Assembly: GCF_000364225.2 (NCBI RefSeq)
Contig: NZ_AQFT02000001.1
Location: forward strand, 1,054,001-1,118,000
Direction: 5' to 3'
DNA length: 64,000 bases
From: Eubacterium plexicaudatum ASF492
GTDB taxonomy: Bacteria; Bacillota; Clostridia; Lachnospirales; Lachnospiraceae
Shown here: positions 28,563 to 37,410 of the stretch, one piece after another
Layout: each line of letters opens with the position of its first letter
Position numbering within the stretch: position 1 is the first letter of the stretch
The notes under the pieces: model-generated
What the model saw: the letters and a program-made list of their open reading frames with translations, nothing else
The model's database searches: none
Told to the model about the DNA's origin: nothing
Program-made: the position numbers and the translations under genes

Positions 28563-30877
28563 AAGAAAAAGTAAACATTGCAATTACCGCGGCAAGTTAC
28601 AGCGGAAATAAAGGTGCGGCCGCCATGCTGCAAAGCTCGATCGGCCAGCTGAAAGAACGGTACGGCGAATTTCTGCATGTGGATTTGATGAGCGTCTATC
28701 CGGCGCAGGACCGCGTACAGTGTCCGCACAAATTTGTGGCAATCGTTCCGGCACAGCCGCAAAGACTGCTGTTTGCTGCGTTTCCGTGTGCGGTATTGTA
28801 TCGGATGTGCGGCTGGTGTCCGCCGCTTCGGGCAGCGCTTTTAAAAAATAAAATTTTAAACACTTACAATCACACGGATCTGGTCATAGATGAGGCAGGC
28901 ATTGCATTTTCAGACAGCCGCGGATGGATTTTGAATACGTATGCGTTTGTATGCGCGGCGGTTCCCATGCTGATGGGAGTGCCGGTTGTGAAATATTCCC
29001 AGGCGCTCGGACCGTTTCATAATCGGTATAACCGGTTGCTGGCAAGCCTGATTTTGCCGAAAATGAAGCTGGTTGTGGCACGTGGACGGGATACGTACCG
29101 GCATTTGCATGCGATTGGCATTCGAAACAATGTGGTATTGTATGCTGACGGCGCTTTTACCATGCCGCCTGCGCAGGAAGCGGAAGCATCGGCCGATGCG
29201 TTTATGCAAACCGTGTGTAAAAAAGAGAGACCCGGCCGTATGGTAGCGCTGTCCGTCAGTTCCGTAGTAGAACGAAAATGCAAAAAAGCAGGTACGGATT
29301 ACTGTCAGATTATCGCCGCATTTATTGCTCATTTAACCGGGCAGGGTTATCAGGTGTATATGTTTGCCAATGCGGCACGGATGGATTCCGGTCGACCGCG
29401 CAACAATGATCTGATGACGGGAGATACGATTGCACGGATTTATAATCGGCTGCAAAGCGGCAGGCAGCACGCGCACAATGGGCTGATCTGGGAACACAGG
29501 GAAATGGATGCGGAAGAAATCCGTGCGAAAATCGGACGGTGTGATCTGCTGATTGCATCCCGGTTCCACGCAATGGTATTTGCTTTGCAGCAGCAGGTGC
29601 CGGTTATGCTGATTGGCTGGAGCCACAAATATCAGGAAGTGATGGAGCAGTTTGGGCTGTCAGATTATGCTGCGGATTATTCCGACCTTAGTTTGGACGG
29701 ATTAATACGTAGTTTCGGGACATTTTTACAGGATGAGGAAATGATACGCAGAAAAATCAGGAAACATCTGCCTGCCGTGCAAAAAAGTTCCGGAAAAAAT
29801 ATCAGGCATATTGCTAAAATATTGGACACAATACTTTTGGAGCAGGAGCCTAAGTCATATATGAATCATGTCATAGATTTGAAGCAACCGGACCGGTATA
29901 TGGGCAGCCATCTGCTTTGCCGGATGGGATATGCGTCTGACGCAGCCATACGTAATAATGCGGCGTCCGGCGGTATGGTTACGGCGCTTTTGTGTCATCT
30001 GCTGAAAAATCATGAAATTGACGGTGCCTGGGTCGTAAAAACAGCTTTTACGGCGCAGGGGGAACTGACGTATAAAACGGGTATTGCCACATCTGTCCGT
30101 GAGATTTGCGAGGCGTCTTCGAGTGTTTATATGAAAATACCGATGCTGTCAAAGCCGAATCTGGAACAGCTGCGTGCATTTGACGGCAGGCTGGCCGTTG
30201 TGCTGACGCCCTGTATGATGCGTGCTTTTTGCAGTATACTGGAAAAAGACGATGAACTGTGCAGGAAAACCGTATTAAAAATAGGGCTGTTTTGCAGCGG
30301 TACGCATGATAAAAAAGCAACGGAATACGCGCTTGACAAATGCGGCATTGCACGTGCGGGAGCAAAGCGCCTGTATTACCGAAAAGGGCACTGGCGCGGG
30401 ATTTCCAGCGTAGAATATGAAGACGGCGCCACGCAGGAATTTTCTTATACAAAATCTGTCTGTGCTTATAAAAATGCATACTTTTTTACGGAACGCAGCT
30501 GCCTGGGGTGCAAAGATCAGTTTGCAGCCTGTGCGGATATCAGTTTTGGAGACGTGTGGCTGGCGCAGATGAAAAAGGAAAAGATCAAATATACCGGTTG
30601 CATTATACGTACAAAAGAGGCGCTTCGGATGGTAAAGCGTGCGCAGCGGCAGGGAGATTTGTACACACGGCCGATGACAGACGAGCAGATGCTGCGCAGT
30701 CAGATGCGGGCGCTGACGTTTAAATACCGGGAAAATCGCTGGAATCACAGACTGGCAGGACTTCTGGCGGAAACAAACAGGGCGTTTTCCTTCCGGCATC
30801 CGCGGCTGTTAAAAAAGATTCCATTGCGGGCGGTTTATATTTACATGTGTGCGATACGGGCGCTGCTCAGCTGGTAA
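28559..30877 (+). CDS. Polysaccharide pyruvyltransferase fused to an FrhB/FdhB-like domain
   Basis: Residues about 5-390 resemble polysaccharide pyruvyltransferases (WcaK/CsaB type): start NIAITAASYSGNKGAAAML, VKYSQALGPFHN, and CDLLIASRFHAMVFALQQ near the end of the domain. Residues about 430-700 resemble the coenzyme F420 hydrogenase beta-subunit family: NNAASGGMVTALLCHLL, VVLTPCMMRAF, CSGTHDKKATEYAL, and the Cys cluster CLGCKDQFAACADISFGD. The two are usually separate neighbours in clostridial glycan clusters; here one 772-residue chain holds both. The FrhB part may supply redox chemistry to a sugar modification. The ATG at 28559 overlaps the flippase stop. Confidence 0.85.
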   Translation: MKEKVNIAITAASYSGNKGAAAMLQSSIGQLKERYGEFLHVDLMSVYPAQDRVQCPHKFVAIVPAQPQRLLFAAFPCAVLYRMCGWCPPLRAALLKNKILNTYNHTDLVIDEAGIAFSDSRGWILNTYAFVCAAVPMLMGVPVVKYSQALGPFHNRYNRLLASLILPKMKLVVARGRDTYRHLHAIGIRNNVVLYADGAFTMPPAQEAEASADAFMQTVCKKERPGRMVALSVSSVVERKCKKAGTDYCQIIAAFIAHLTGQGYQVYMFANAARMDSGRPRNNDLMTGDTIARIYNRLQSGRQHAHNGLIWEHREMDAEEIRAKIGRCDLLIASRFHAMVFALQQQVPVMLIGWSHKYQEVMEQFGLSDYAADYSDLSLDGLIRSFGTFLQDEEMIRRKIRKHLPAVQKSSGKNIRHIAKILDTILLEQEPKSYMNHVIDLKQPDRYMGSHLLCRMGYASDAAIRNNAASGGMVTALLCHLLKNHEIDGAWVVKTAFTAQGELTYKTGIATSVREICEASSSVYMKIPMLSKPNLEQLRAFDGRLAVVLTPCMMRAFCSILEKDDELCRKTVLKIGLFCSGTHDKKATEYALDKCGIARAGAKRLYYRKGHWRGISSVEYEDGATQEFSYTKSVCAYKNAYFFTERSCLGCKDQFAACADISFGDVWLAQMKKEKIKYTGCIIRTKEALRMVKRAQRQGDLYTRPMTDEQMLRSQMRALTFKYRENRWNHRLAGLLAETNRAFSFRHPRLLKKIPLRAVYIYMCAIRALLSW

Positions 30878-30914
30878 AACCGGTAAAAGACAGAGAAGGA
30901 GATTGGCAGAGCAA

Positions 30915-31211
30915 ATGGATGGTAAAAGATATGAGTATGATACAAAAATCTGCGAGGCGGAGAGAAAGGGCGGCGCTTATGTGGCATTTCCCTATAATGT
31001 GCGGGAAGAATTTCATGCGGGACGTGCCAAAGTGCATGTGGAATTTGACGGAGAACCCTATGATGGAAGCGTTGTAAATATGGGAGTTAAAAATCCGGAC
31101 GGTTCCATCTGTTATATTATTGGGATTCGTAAGGATATTCGGCAAAAAATCGGAAAGCAGCCGGGGGATTTGGTACACGTTGTGGTAACGCCTGCCATAA
31201 ACACGCCGTAA
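30915..31211 (+). CDS. DUF1905 family protein
   Basis: The 98-residue protein is a small beta-rich domain with the DUF1905 pattern: YEYDTKICEAERKGGAYVAFP, then VEFDGEPYDGSV, KNPDGSICYIIGIRKDIR and KQPGDLVHVVVTP. Function is unknown. The ATG at 30915 follows AGAAGGAG; a longer frame in the same phase overlaps the end of the previous gene and is unlikely. It lies 37 bases after the pyruvyltransferase fusion, on the same strand. Confidence 0.8.
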   Translation: MDGKRYEYDTKICEAERKGGAYVAFPYNVREEFHAGRAKVHVEFDGEPYDGSVVNMGVKNPDGSICYIIGIRKDIRQKIGKQPGDLVHVVVTPAINTP

Positions 31212-31216
31212 AGCAA

Positions 31217-31257
31217 ACATACCTCTGTCAAAACGGACGGACAGAGGTATGTTATCG
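31217..31257. terminator. Bidirectional terminator between DUF1905 and pyrI
   Basis: ACATACCTCTGTC (31217-31229) pairs with GACAGAGGTATGT (31240-31252) between converging genes. Confidence 0.85.
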
Positions 31258-31707
31258 TTATTTTAATTTTATAATTTTGCTTCTGCCTTTAAATTTTGTT
31301 TCGCAGTATTTACAGCGATATACCTGTTTTTGTTCATCGGTCAGTACAAAAATCTGGTCCAGTTCCTGTTCGATGGAAGTAATGCAGCGTGGATTTTTGC
31401 ACCGGATGACATTTTTGATTTCTTTTGGAAGCGTCAGTTCGCGCTTTTGCACAATTTTTTCATTTTTAATTATATTTACCGTAATATTACGATCAATAAA
31501 TCCGAGAATGTCCAGATCCAAAGCGTCGATCGGACATTCGACTTTAATAATGTCTTTTTTTCCCATTTTGTTGCTGCGGGCGTTTTTGATAATTGCAACG
31601 CAGCAGTCAAGACGATCTAATTTCAGATCGTGATAGATCTGAAAACTCATGCCTGCCTGAATATGATCTAATACAAAGCCTTCGTGGATTCCGCTGATAT
31701 TAAGCAT
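31258..31707 (-). CDS. pyrI: Aspartate carbamoyltransferase regulatory subunit
   Basis: PyrI binds nucleotides and transmits allosteric control to the PyrB catalytic subunit. The 149 residues contain the nucleotide-binding N-domain (GFVLDHIQAGMSFQIY) and the C-terminal zinc site formed by CKNPRC and CKYC. It lies 11 bases after pyrB, in the same operon. TAGGAGGACAAACT precedes the ATG. Confidence 0.95.
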   Translation of the reverse strand: MLNISGIHEGFVLDHIQAGMSFQIYHDLKLDRLDCCVAIIKNARSNKMGKKDIIKVECPIDALDLDILGFIDRNITVNIIKNEKIVQKRELTLPKEIKNVIRCKNPRCITSIEQELDQIFVLTDEQKQVYRCKYCETKFKGRSKIIKLK

Positions 31708-31718
31708 AGTTTGTCCTC

Positions 31719-32639
31719 CTAATTCACCTGAATTTCAAGTAGTGTTAAAATAAGGGCCATACGGACATAGACGCCGTATTGTGCCTGTTTAAAGTAGACG
31801 GCTCTCGGGTCGTCATCAACTTCTACGGATATTTCGTTTACACGCGGGAGCGGGTGAAGTACAAGCATATTTTCAGGCGCAAGCTTCATTTTGGCTTTAT
31901 CCAGTATATAAAAATCTTTCATGCGTATGTAGTCTTCTTCATTGAAAAAGCGTTCTTTCTGCACACGTGTCATATAAAGAAGATCCAGGTCTGCCATGGC
32001 GTCTTCCAGACGTTCCACTTCTTTGTAAGGAATATGGCCGGCATCCAGTATATCTTCACGGATATAGCCCGGAACGCGCAGTTCTTCCGGTGAAATCAAT
32101 ACAAATTCAACAGCAGGATAGCGAATCAGGGCATTAATCAGAGAATGTACGGTACGGCCAAATTTCAAATCGCCGCAAAGACCAACTTTTAAATGGTCCA
32201 AATGACCTTTGAGAGAGTAGATAGTTAATAAATCGGTAAGTGTCTGCGTCGGGTGCTGGTGGCCGCCGTCGCCTGCGTTAATGACCGGTATGGAGGAGCG
32301 GCTGCTGGCAACAAGGGCAGCGCCTTCTTTTGGATGGCGGATGGCACAGATATCCGCATAACAGGAAATGACACGTATCGTATCGGATACGCTTTCTCCT
32401 TTTGCGGCAGAGCTGTTATCGCTGCTGGCAAAGCCAATCACACTTCCGCCAAGATTTAACATGGCAGCTTCGAAGCTCAGTCTTGTTCGGGTGCTTGGTT
32501 CATAAAAACAGGTTGCAAGCTTTTTTCCATCACATGCATGCGCATATTTCTGCGGATTTGCTTCAATTTCATTAGCCAGACGCAGCAGGTCGTCCAGTTC
32601 GGCCACGGAAAAATCCAATGGATTGAGTAAGTGCTTCAT
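31719..32639 (-). CDS. pyrB: Aspartate carbamoyltransferase catalytic subunit
   Basis: PyrB joins carbamoyl phosphate and aspartate in pyrimidine synthesis. Recognition points are the carbamoyl-phosphate motif [29 protein letters not shown], the catalytic lysine loop [11 protein letters not shown], and [11 protein letters not shown]. At 306 residues it has the usual length. I chose the ATG at 32639 ([10 protein letters not shown]) because CAAGGAGGACAACTT precedes it. pyrI follows directly. Confidence 0.96.
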   Translation of the reverse strand: MKHLLNPLDFSVAELDDLLRLANEIEANPQKYAHACDGKKLATCFYEPSTRTRLSFEAAMLNLGGSVIGFASSDNSSAAKGESVSDTIRVISCYADICAIRHPKEGAALVASSRSSIPVINAGDGGHQHPTQTLTDLLTIYSLKGHLDHLKVGLCGDLKFGRTVHSLINALIRYPAVEFVLISPEELRVPGYIREDILDAGHIPYKEVERLEDAMADLDLLYMTRVQKERFFNEEDYIRMKDFYILDKAKMKLAPENMLVLHPLPRVNEISVEVDDDPRAVYFKQAQYGVYVRMALILTLLEIQVN

Positions 32640-32752
32640 AAGTTGTCCTCCTTGCATTTGCAATGTCAATACGTGAGCATTTTTACAATCATATAATAAA
32701 GAAGGGAAAAATTCAAGACTGAATAATCGGAGTTTTTGGAGGAATTGTCAGA

Positions 32753-32866
32753 ATGTTGCACGCGTATTTTGAGAGAGGGCTGTGGCAGGACATTTTTTCA
32801 CGCAGGATGGTGGAAGAAAAGGCACAGATGTGGTATAATCGGGGTAAAAAGGAGCATAAATCGTGA
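32753..32866 (+). CDS. Possible 37-residue leader peptide before the response regulator
   Basis: An ATG with GGAGG ten bases upstream opens a 37-codon frame (starting MLHAYFERGLWQD) whose TGA overlaps the GTG start of the response regulator gene. The overlap could couple translation. However, the -10 element of a likely promoter lies inside the frame, so it may simply be promoter DNA. I do not recognise the peptide. Confidence 0.3.
   Translation: MLHAYFERGLWQDIFSRRMVEEKAQMWYNRGKKEHKS
32831..32839 (+). promoter_or_regulatory. Extended -10 promoter element of the two-component operon
   Basis: TGGTATAAT matches an extended -10 (TG-N-TATAAT) 24 bases before the GTG of the response regulator. 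No convincing -35 is visible. Confidence 0.5.
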
Positions 32867-34500
32867 TAAAAATATTTTTGGTGGAAGATGAAATTATCAT
32901 CCGGGAAGCCATTCATAAAATGATTCCATGGGAAAGCTACGGATTTGAGTTTGCGGGAGAGGCCAAAGACGGAGAAATGGCGCTTCCTGCAATTCGCAGC
33001 ATTCGGCCGGACGTGCTGATTACAGATATTAAAATGCCGTTTATGGATGGGCTGACGTTAAGCAGGCTTGTGCTAAAAGAGCTGCCGGATACGAAAATAG
33101 TGATCGTCAGCGGATATGATGAGTTTGAATATGCCAGGCAGGCAATTTCGCTCGGAGTGGAACAGTATCTGCTCAAGCCGGTTTCCAAATCCGCTTTTAT
33201 TGAAGTGCTGGAAAAAATCCGTGAGAAATATGAAAAGGAAGTAGAACAGAAAGATTACATGGAAAAATTCCGGAAAGATATCCGCGAGTATGAAAAAAAT
33301 ACACGCAGAGATTTTTTTGAAATGCTGGTATCCGGCAAGACCGGACTGACCGGTATTTATGAAAAGGCAGAGCAGCTTCAGATTGATATATTGGCGGAGT
33401 GCTATAATCTCGTTCTGTTTTCCGTGGCGTCCGGGGAGAAGCAGAAAGAAATTGTGGATGTGTATACGCCGGAACTTGGAAATCTGCTCACAAACGTTGA
33501 TATGTGCATACGGGAGGATGAGCATTATCTGCTGTTTCGGAATCAGATGTTCAGCTACGCGGTGCTTGTAAAAGCGTTAAAAAGTGAAATAACACAGCGT
33601 ACGGAGAACTGTGTGGAATTGCTGACGCAGATGTTTGAACAGGAAAAGAACGGAATGGAATGGTTTATCTGTCATGCATCGCCGGTAGACCGTCTCAGCC
33701 TTTTGCCGAGCTGTTATAAAGAAGCGATGAAGACGTTTGCTCTGCGGTATCTTGGTTATTCTCATGTCATTTCCTGTGAACAGCCGAACAGGCAGAAGCA
33801 TACGAACGTAGATTTGCGTACGATTGATACGGATGTGGTCAACCCGGATATGATTCGCAACTTTTTATGTCAGGCGCTGCCGGAAGAGGTAGAGAGCTTT
33901 GTCAGCAATTATTTTCATCTGATAGGAGACGATGTGTCCAAATCGCAGCTGTTTTGTCAGTATATTTTGCTGAACGTTTATTTTAGTGTTATTTCGTTTA
34001 TCGAGGGACTTGGAATTGATAAAACACGGTTTCAGGAGAAAATACCGGATATTCAGGTAGAAAATCCGGGCAGTCCGGAGCAGATGCGGAAGAATTTTAC
34101 AAAGATTCTTTCATGTGCGATTGAAATGCGTGATGAAAGCACAAGAGGAAAGTATCAGTCCATGATTCGAACGGCAGTTCGGTTTATGGAGGAAAACTAC
34201 GCGGATGAATCGTTGAATCTGAATAAAGTGGCCTGTGCGGTGAATGTGAGTGCGAATCATTTCAGTGCATTGTTTTTACAGGAGATGAAGCAGACGTTTA
34301 TTGAATATCTGACCGGACTTCGGATGCGCAAAGCAAAGGAGCTGCTGCGTTGTACGGATATGCGTTCGGGTGAGATTGCGCTGGAAGTCGGCTATAAGGA
34401 TGCACATTATTTCAGTTTTTTATTTAAGAAAACACAGGGCTGCACGCCAAGTGCATATCGAAGCCGGAGCAGGCAGTCGGAAAAGACGGTCGGAAATTAA
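32863..34500 (+). CDS. YesN-type response regulator with AraC output
   Basis: The receiver domain (residues 1-125) has IFLVEDEIIIREA, the phosphoacceptor in VLITDIKMPFMDG and the lysine in QYLLKPVSKS. A long middle region of about 300 residues is typical of YesN regulators. The C-terminus is a double-HTH AraC domain (VNVSANHFSALFLQEMKQTF, SYFSFLFKK-like HYFSFLFKKTQGCTPSAYR). The start is a GTG at 32863. The partner kinase follows 19 bases later and a sugar ABC importer comes next, so it very probably activates that importer in response to a sugar. Confidence 0.93.
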   Translation: MIKIFLVEDEIIIREAIHKMIPWESYGFEFAGEAKDGEMALPAIRSIRPDVLITDIKMPFMDGLTLSRLVLKELPDTKIVIVSGYDEFEYARQAISLGVEQYLLKPVSKSAFIEVLEKIREKYEKEVEQKDYMEKFRKDIREYEKNTRRDFFEMLVSGKTGLTGIYEKAEQLQIDILAECYNLVLFSVASGEKQKEIVDVYTPELGNLLTNVDMCIREDEHYLLFRNQMFSYAVLVKALKSEITQRTENCVELLTQMFEQEKNGMEWFICHASPVDRLSLLPSCYKEAMKTFALRYLGYSHVISCEQPNRQKHTNVDLRTIDTDVVNPDMIRNFLCQALPEEVESFVSNYFHLIGDDVSKSQLFCQYILLNVYFSVISFIEGLGIDKTRFQEKIPDIQVENPGSPEQMRKNFTKILSCAIEMRDESTRGKYQSMIRTAVRFMEENYADESLNLNKVACAVNVSANHFSALFLQEMKQTFIEYLTGLRMRKAKELLRCTDMRSGEIALEVGYKDAHYFSFLFKKTQGCTPSAYRSRSRQSEKTVGN

Positions 34501-34519
34501 AAGGGATTGGGAGACGGAT

Positions 34520-35956
34520 ATGAAGAAACGGTTTTTGAAAAGATATCGGAATATGAGTCTGCATCAGAAACTGCGATACATTATGCTGAGTCTGGCGCTG
34601 CCGCTGGTGCTGTGCATGTTTGCGGCGCTTGGGGTGTTTGTCTGTTATGCCGGACAGTATCGGAAAGTGACGCATAATGTTACGATTGGCAGCAGTTTTA
34701 ATCTGAATTTTAAGGAAACGATTGATCTGAAAATGTATCACTATTCCGTAGGCAGTACGCAGCAGAAAGAGCTTCCGATCGAAGATGTGGAAGAAGCGGT
34801 GCGGATTGCACGGTCTTTAAAAGCAACAACACGTTATAAAAACAGCCGGCAGGCGCTTTTGAATGTCATTAACTACTGTGAAAACTTAAAATCCCGCATG
34901 TATATGCTGGAACAGACGAAAGATTACGACAGCCGTCAGCTGCAGCTGGAAAATAATATTTATGTTCTGACCGGCCTGATTCGTGGAAAGATGTTGGATT
35001 ATATTTATTATGAAGCGGCGTATTTATCGGATATCGGAAATGAAATGACACGCAGCATTACGACTACGATTGTATGTATCGGGGGTATTATGCTGCTTGT
35101 GGTTATTACCGTGCTGAGGCGTTCGCTTTATTTTTCAAAAGATATTACACAGCCGATTGGCAGCTTATGTGAAAATGTCAGACTGATCGGCGAAGGAAAA
35201 TTTCAGGTTAATCCGGTTGAAATTCATGACTATGAGATTGCAGAACTGGATACCGGTATCCGGAATATGGCACAGCGCATCAGCGTTCTTTTAAAAAATG
35301 TCAAACAGGAAGAAATGCTGCATCACAAAATGGAACTTCAGCTGCTGCAGGCACAGATTAATCCGCATTTTCTGTACAATACGCTCGATACGATCGTCTG
35401 GCTGGTAGAATGCGGTATGAACGAAGAGGCCGTTAAAATGCTCGGCGATCTGTCTGTTTTTTTTCGAACGATGCTTTCCGGTGGGGAGGATATTATTTCT
35501 CTGGAGGAAGAGGTCATACATACACGCAGTTATCTGGACATTCAGCAGGTGCGTTATCGGGATATTCTGGACTTTGAGATTTCACTGCCCGCAGAGCTTG
35601 AAAAGGTCTGTCTGCCGAAGCTGACGCTGCAGCCGCTTGCTGAGAACGCACTGTATCATGGGGTGAAAGAAAAACGAGGGAAGAGTACGATCTGGATTGA
35701 TTGTCATCTTGAGGAAGAAACGGTCGTGATTCAGGTACGGGATAATGGCATCGGCATGTCATCGGAACGACTGCAGCGGCTTCGGACGGCTCTGAACGAC
35801 AGACAGAGAATTGGATTTGGAATATCTGCCGTGCAGGAGCGTTTGCAGCTGTTTTTTGGAGAGGCATACGGGATTACCGTTTTTTCTACATATGGAAAAG
35901 GAACCTGTGTGGAAGTACGCATTCCGATATCGGAAAAAATCAAACCAAAATCGTAA
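34520..35956 (+). CDS. YesM/LytS-type sensor histidine kinase
   Basis: The protein of 478 residues has an N-terminal membrane helix (about residues 20-45), an extracellular segment of about 140 residues, a second helix (IVCIGGIMLLVVITVL), a HAMP-like linker, and a His_kinase domain with QAQINPHFLYNTLDTIVWL, in which the histidine before FLYN is the phosphoacceptor. The ATPase part shows LQPLAENALYHGV, DNGIGM and GFGISAVQERL. The ATG at 34520 is preceded by GGGAGACGG. It is the cognate kinase of the preceding regulator. Confidence 0.93.
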   Translation: MKKRFLKRYRNMSLHQKLRYIMLSLALPLVLCMFAALGVFVCYAGQYRKVTHNVTIGSSFNLNFKETIDLKMYHYSVGSTQQKELPIEDVEEAVRIARSLKATTRYKNSRQALLNVINYCENLKSRMYMLEQTKDYDSRQLQLENNIYVLTGLIRGKMLDYIYYEAAYLSDIGNEMTRSITTTIVCIGGIMLLVVITVLRRSLYFSKDITQPIGSLCENVRLIGEGKFQVNPVEIHDYEIAELDTGIRNMAQRISVLLKNVKQEEMLHHKMELQLLQAQINPHFLYNTLDTIVWLVECGMNEEAVKMLGDLSVFFRTMLSGGEDIISLEEEVIHTRSYLDIQQVRYRDILDFEISLPAELEKVCLPKLTLQPLAENALYHGVKEKRGKSTIWIDCHLEEETVVIQVRDNGIGMSSERLQRLRTALNDRQRIGFGISAVQERLQLFFGEAYGITVFSTYGKGTCVEVRIPISEKIKPKS

Positions 35957-36093
35957 AAAAACAAACTTATTATAAAAAAGCGTAAAAAAATAAACAAAAC
36001 AATGAAGATTCTTTATGGTATTTTTAGAAAAATATCTATAATAAATTATATTAACAAAACAAGTTAATGGCTTGAAAAAGGAGGAACTAAAAT

Positions 36094-37257
36094 ATGAAAA
36101 GGAAAGTGGTAGCATTATTTTTGGCAACTTGTATGGCAGCAACTTTAACAGCATGCGGCGGTAACGACACATCGGCAGATAAAACAGCAAATAATGATGC
36201 GGCAGATGATGCCGACGGTGCGGATGACGCTGCAGGGGATGATGCCGAAGGCGCAGATGACGCTGCAGGGGATGATGCCGAAGGCGGAGACGACGCTGCA
36301 GACGGTATGCTTACGATTGGCTTTTCACAGGTAGGCGCAGAATCCGACTGGAGAACCGCAAACTCTGCTTCTATGAAAGAAACGTTCTCAGAAGCAAACG
36401 GTTATAACCTGATTTTTGACGATGCACAGCAGAAACAGGAAAATCAGATTGCGGCAATCCGTAATTTCATTCAGCAGGAAGTAGACTATATTGTACTTGC
36501 ACCGGTTACGGAGACAGGATGGGATACCGTATTACAGGAAGCATATGATGCAGGCATTCCGGTTGTGATTGTAGACCGTATGGTAAATATTTCCAATGAC
36601 GATCTGTATACCGCATGGGTAGGTTCCAACTTCCAGCTGGAAGGTGAAAAAGCATGTGCATGGCTGGATGCTTATGCGCAGGCAACCGGTAAAGGCGACG
36701 AACAGCTTAATATTATAGATATTCAGGGTACGATTGGTGCATCCGCACAGATCGGACGTACCGCAGGCCTGGAAGCAGCAATCGAAGCACATGACAACTG
36801 GACGCTGTTAGAAGCACAAAGCGGTGAGTTTACACAGGCAAAAGGACAGGAAGTTATGGAATCCCTGTTAAAACAGTATGATGATATTGATGTAGTATAC
36901 TGTGAAAATGATAACGAAGCATTTGGTGCAATTGATGCGATTGAGCAGGCAGGTAAGACCGTTGGTAAGGAAATCGGCAAAGATATCCTTGTAATGTCCT
37001 TTGACTCTACAAATGCTGGTCTGACAGATGTATTAAGCGGCAAGATTATCTGCAATACGGAATGTAATCCGCTGCATGGACCGCGTGTAGAAGAGATCAT
37101 TAAGAAGCTGGAAGCAGGCGAAGAAGTAGAAAAACAGCAGTTCGTAGATGAAGAAATCTTTGCAGGCACAGAAGATGTACCTTCTATCAAAGTTGCTGAT
37201 GAAGAATATGCGGTTACAACCGTTACACAGGAAGTGATTGACGGACGCGCATATTAA
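36094..37257 (+). CDS. Sugar-binding lipoprotein of an ABC importer (YtfQ-like)
   Basis: This periplasmic-binding-type lipoprotein delivers a sugar to the downstream ATPase and permeases. The lipobox is LTACG. Residues about 25-70 are an acidic linker built of a 10-residue unit resembling ADDAAGDDAE repeated. The binding domain begins TIGFSQVGAESDWRTANSAS, and NNDEAFGAIDAIEQAG-like ENDNEAFGAIDAIEQAG plus FVDEEIFAG resemble the galactofuranose-binding YtfQ and related ribose/galactose proteins. AAAGGAGGAACTAAAAT precedes the ATG. It is the first gene of the importer, directly downstream of the YesMN-type pair. Confidence 0.9.
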   Translation: MKRKVVALFLATCMAATLTACGGNDTSADKTANNDAADDADGADDAAGDDAEGADDAAGDDAEGGDDAADGMLTIGFSQVGAESDWRTANSASMKETFSEANGYNLIFDDAQQKQENQIAAIRNFIQQEVDYIVLAPVTETGWDTVLQEAYDAGIPVVIVDRMVNISNDDLYTAWVGSNFQLEGEKACAWLDAYAQATGKGDEQLNIIDIQGTIGASAQIGRTAGLEAAIEAHDNWTLLEAQSGEFTQAKGQEVMESLLKQYDDIDVVYCENDNEAFGAIDAIEQAGKTVGKEIGKDILVMSFDSTNAGLTDVLSGKIICNTECNPLHGPRVEEIIKKLEAGEEVEKQQFVDEEIFAGTEDVPSIKVADEEYAVTTVTQEVIDGRAY

Positions 37258-37283
37258 TCGCTATTACATAAAGCAGGAAGGAG

Positions 37284-37325
37284 CACGCGGTATGGAAAAA
37301 CAGCAAGACCGTATCGCGTGTTTTC
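37284..37325 (+). terminator. Hairpin between binding protein and ATPase genes (attenuator)
   Basis: CACGCGGTATGG and CCGTATCGCGTG form an imperfect stem followed by TTTTCT, 27 bases after the binding-protein stop. Such hairpins reduce read-through so that the binding protein is made in excess. Confidence 0.55.
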
Positions 37326-37410
37326 TGCGCTCTAAAACAAAGAACGTGTGAAGAAAAGTCCGGATATGCCCGCATGCATGCCGGAGCAGGCGTATCCGGG
37401 AGGCTGTAAA

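Noticed and set aside
30275-30799. A minus-strand gene antisense to the pyruvyltransferase fusion
   Set aside because: The plus-strand frame has clear family motifs over the same bases; the antisense frame is rich in His/Arg/Cys and matches nothing.
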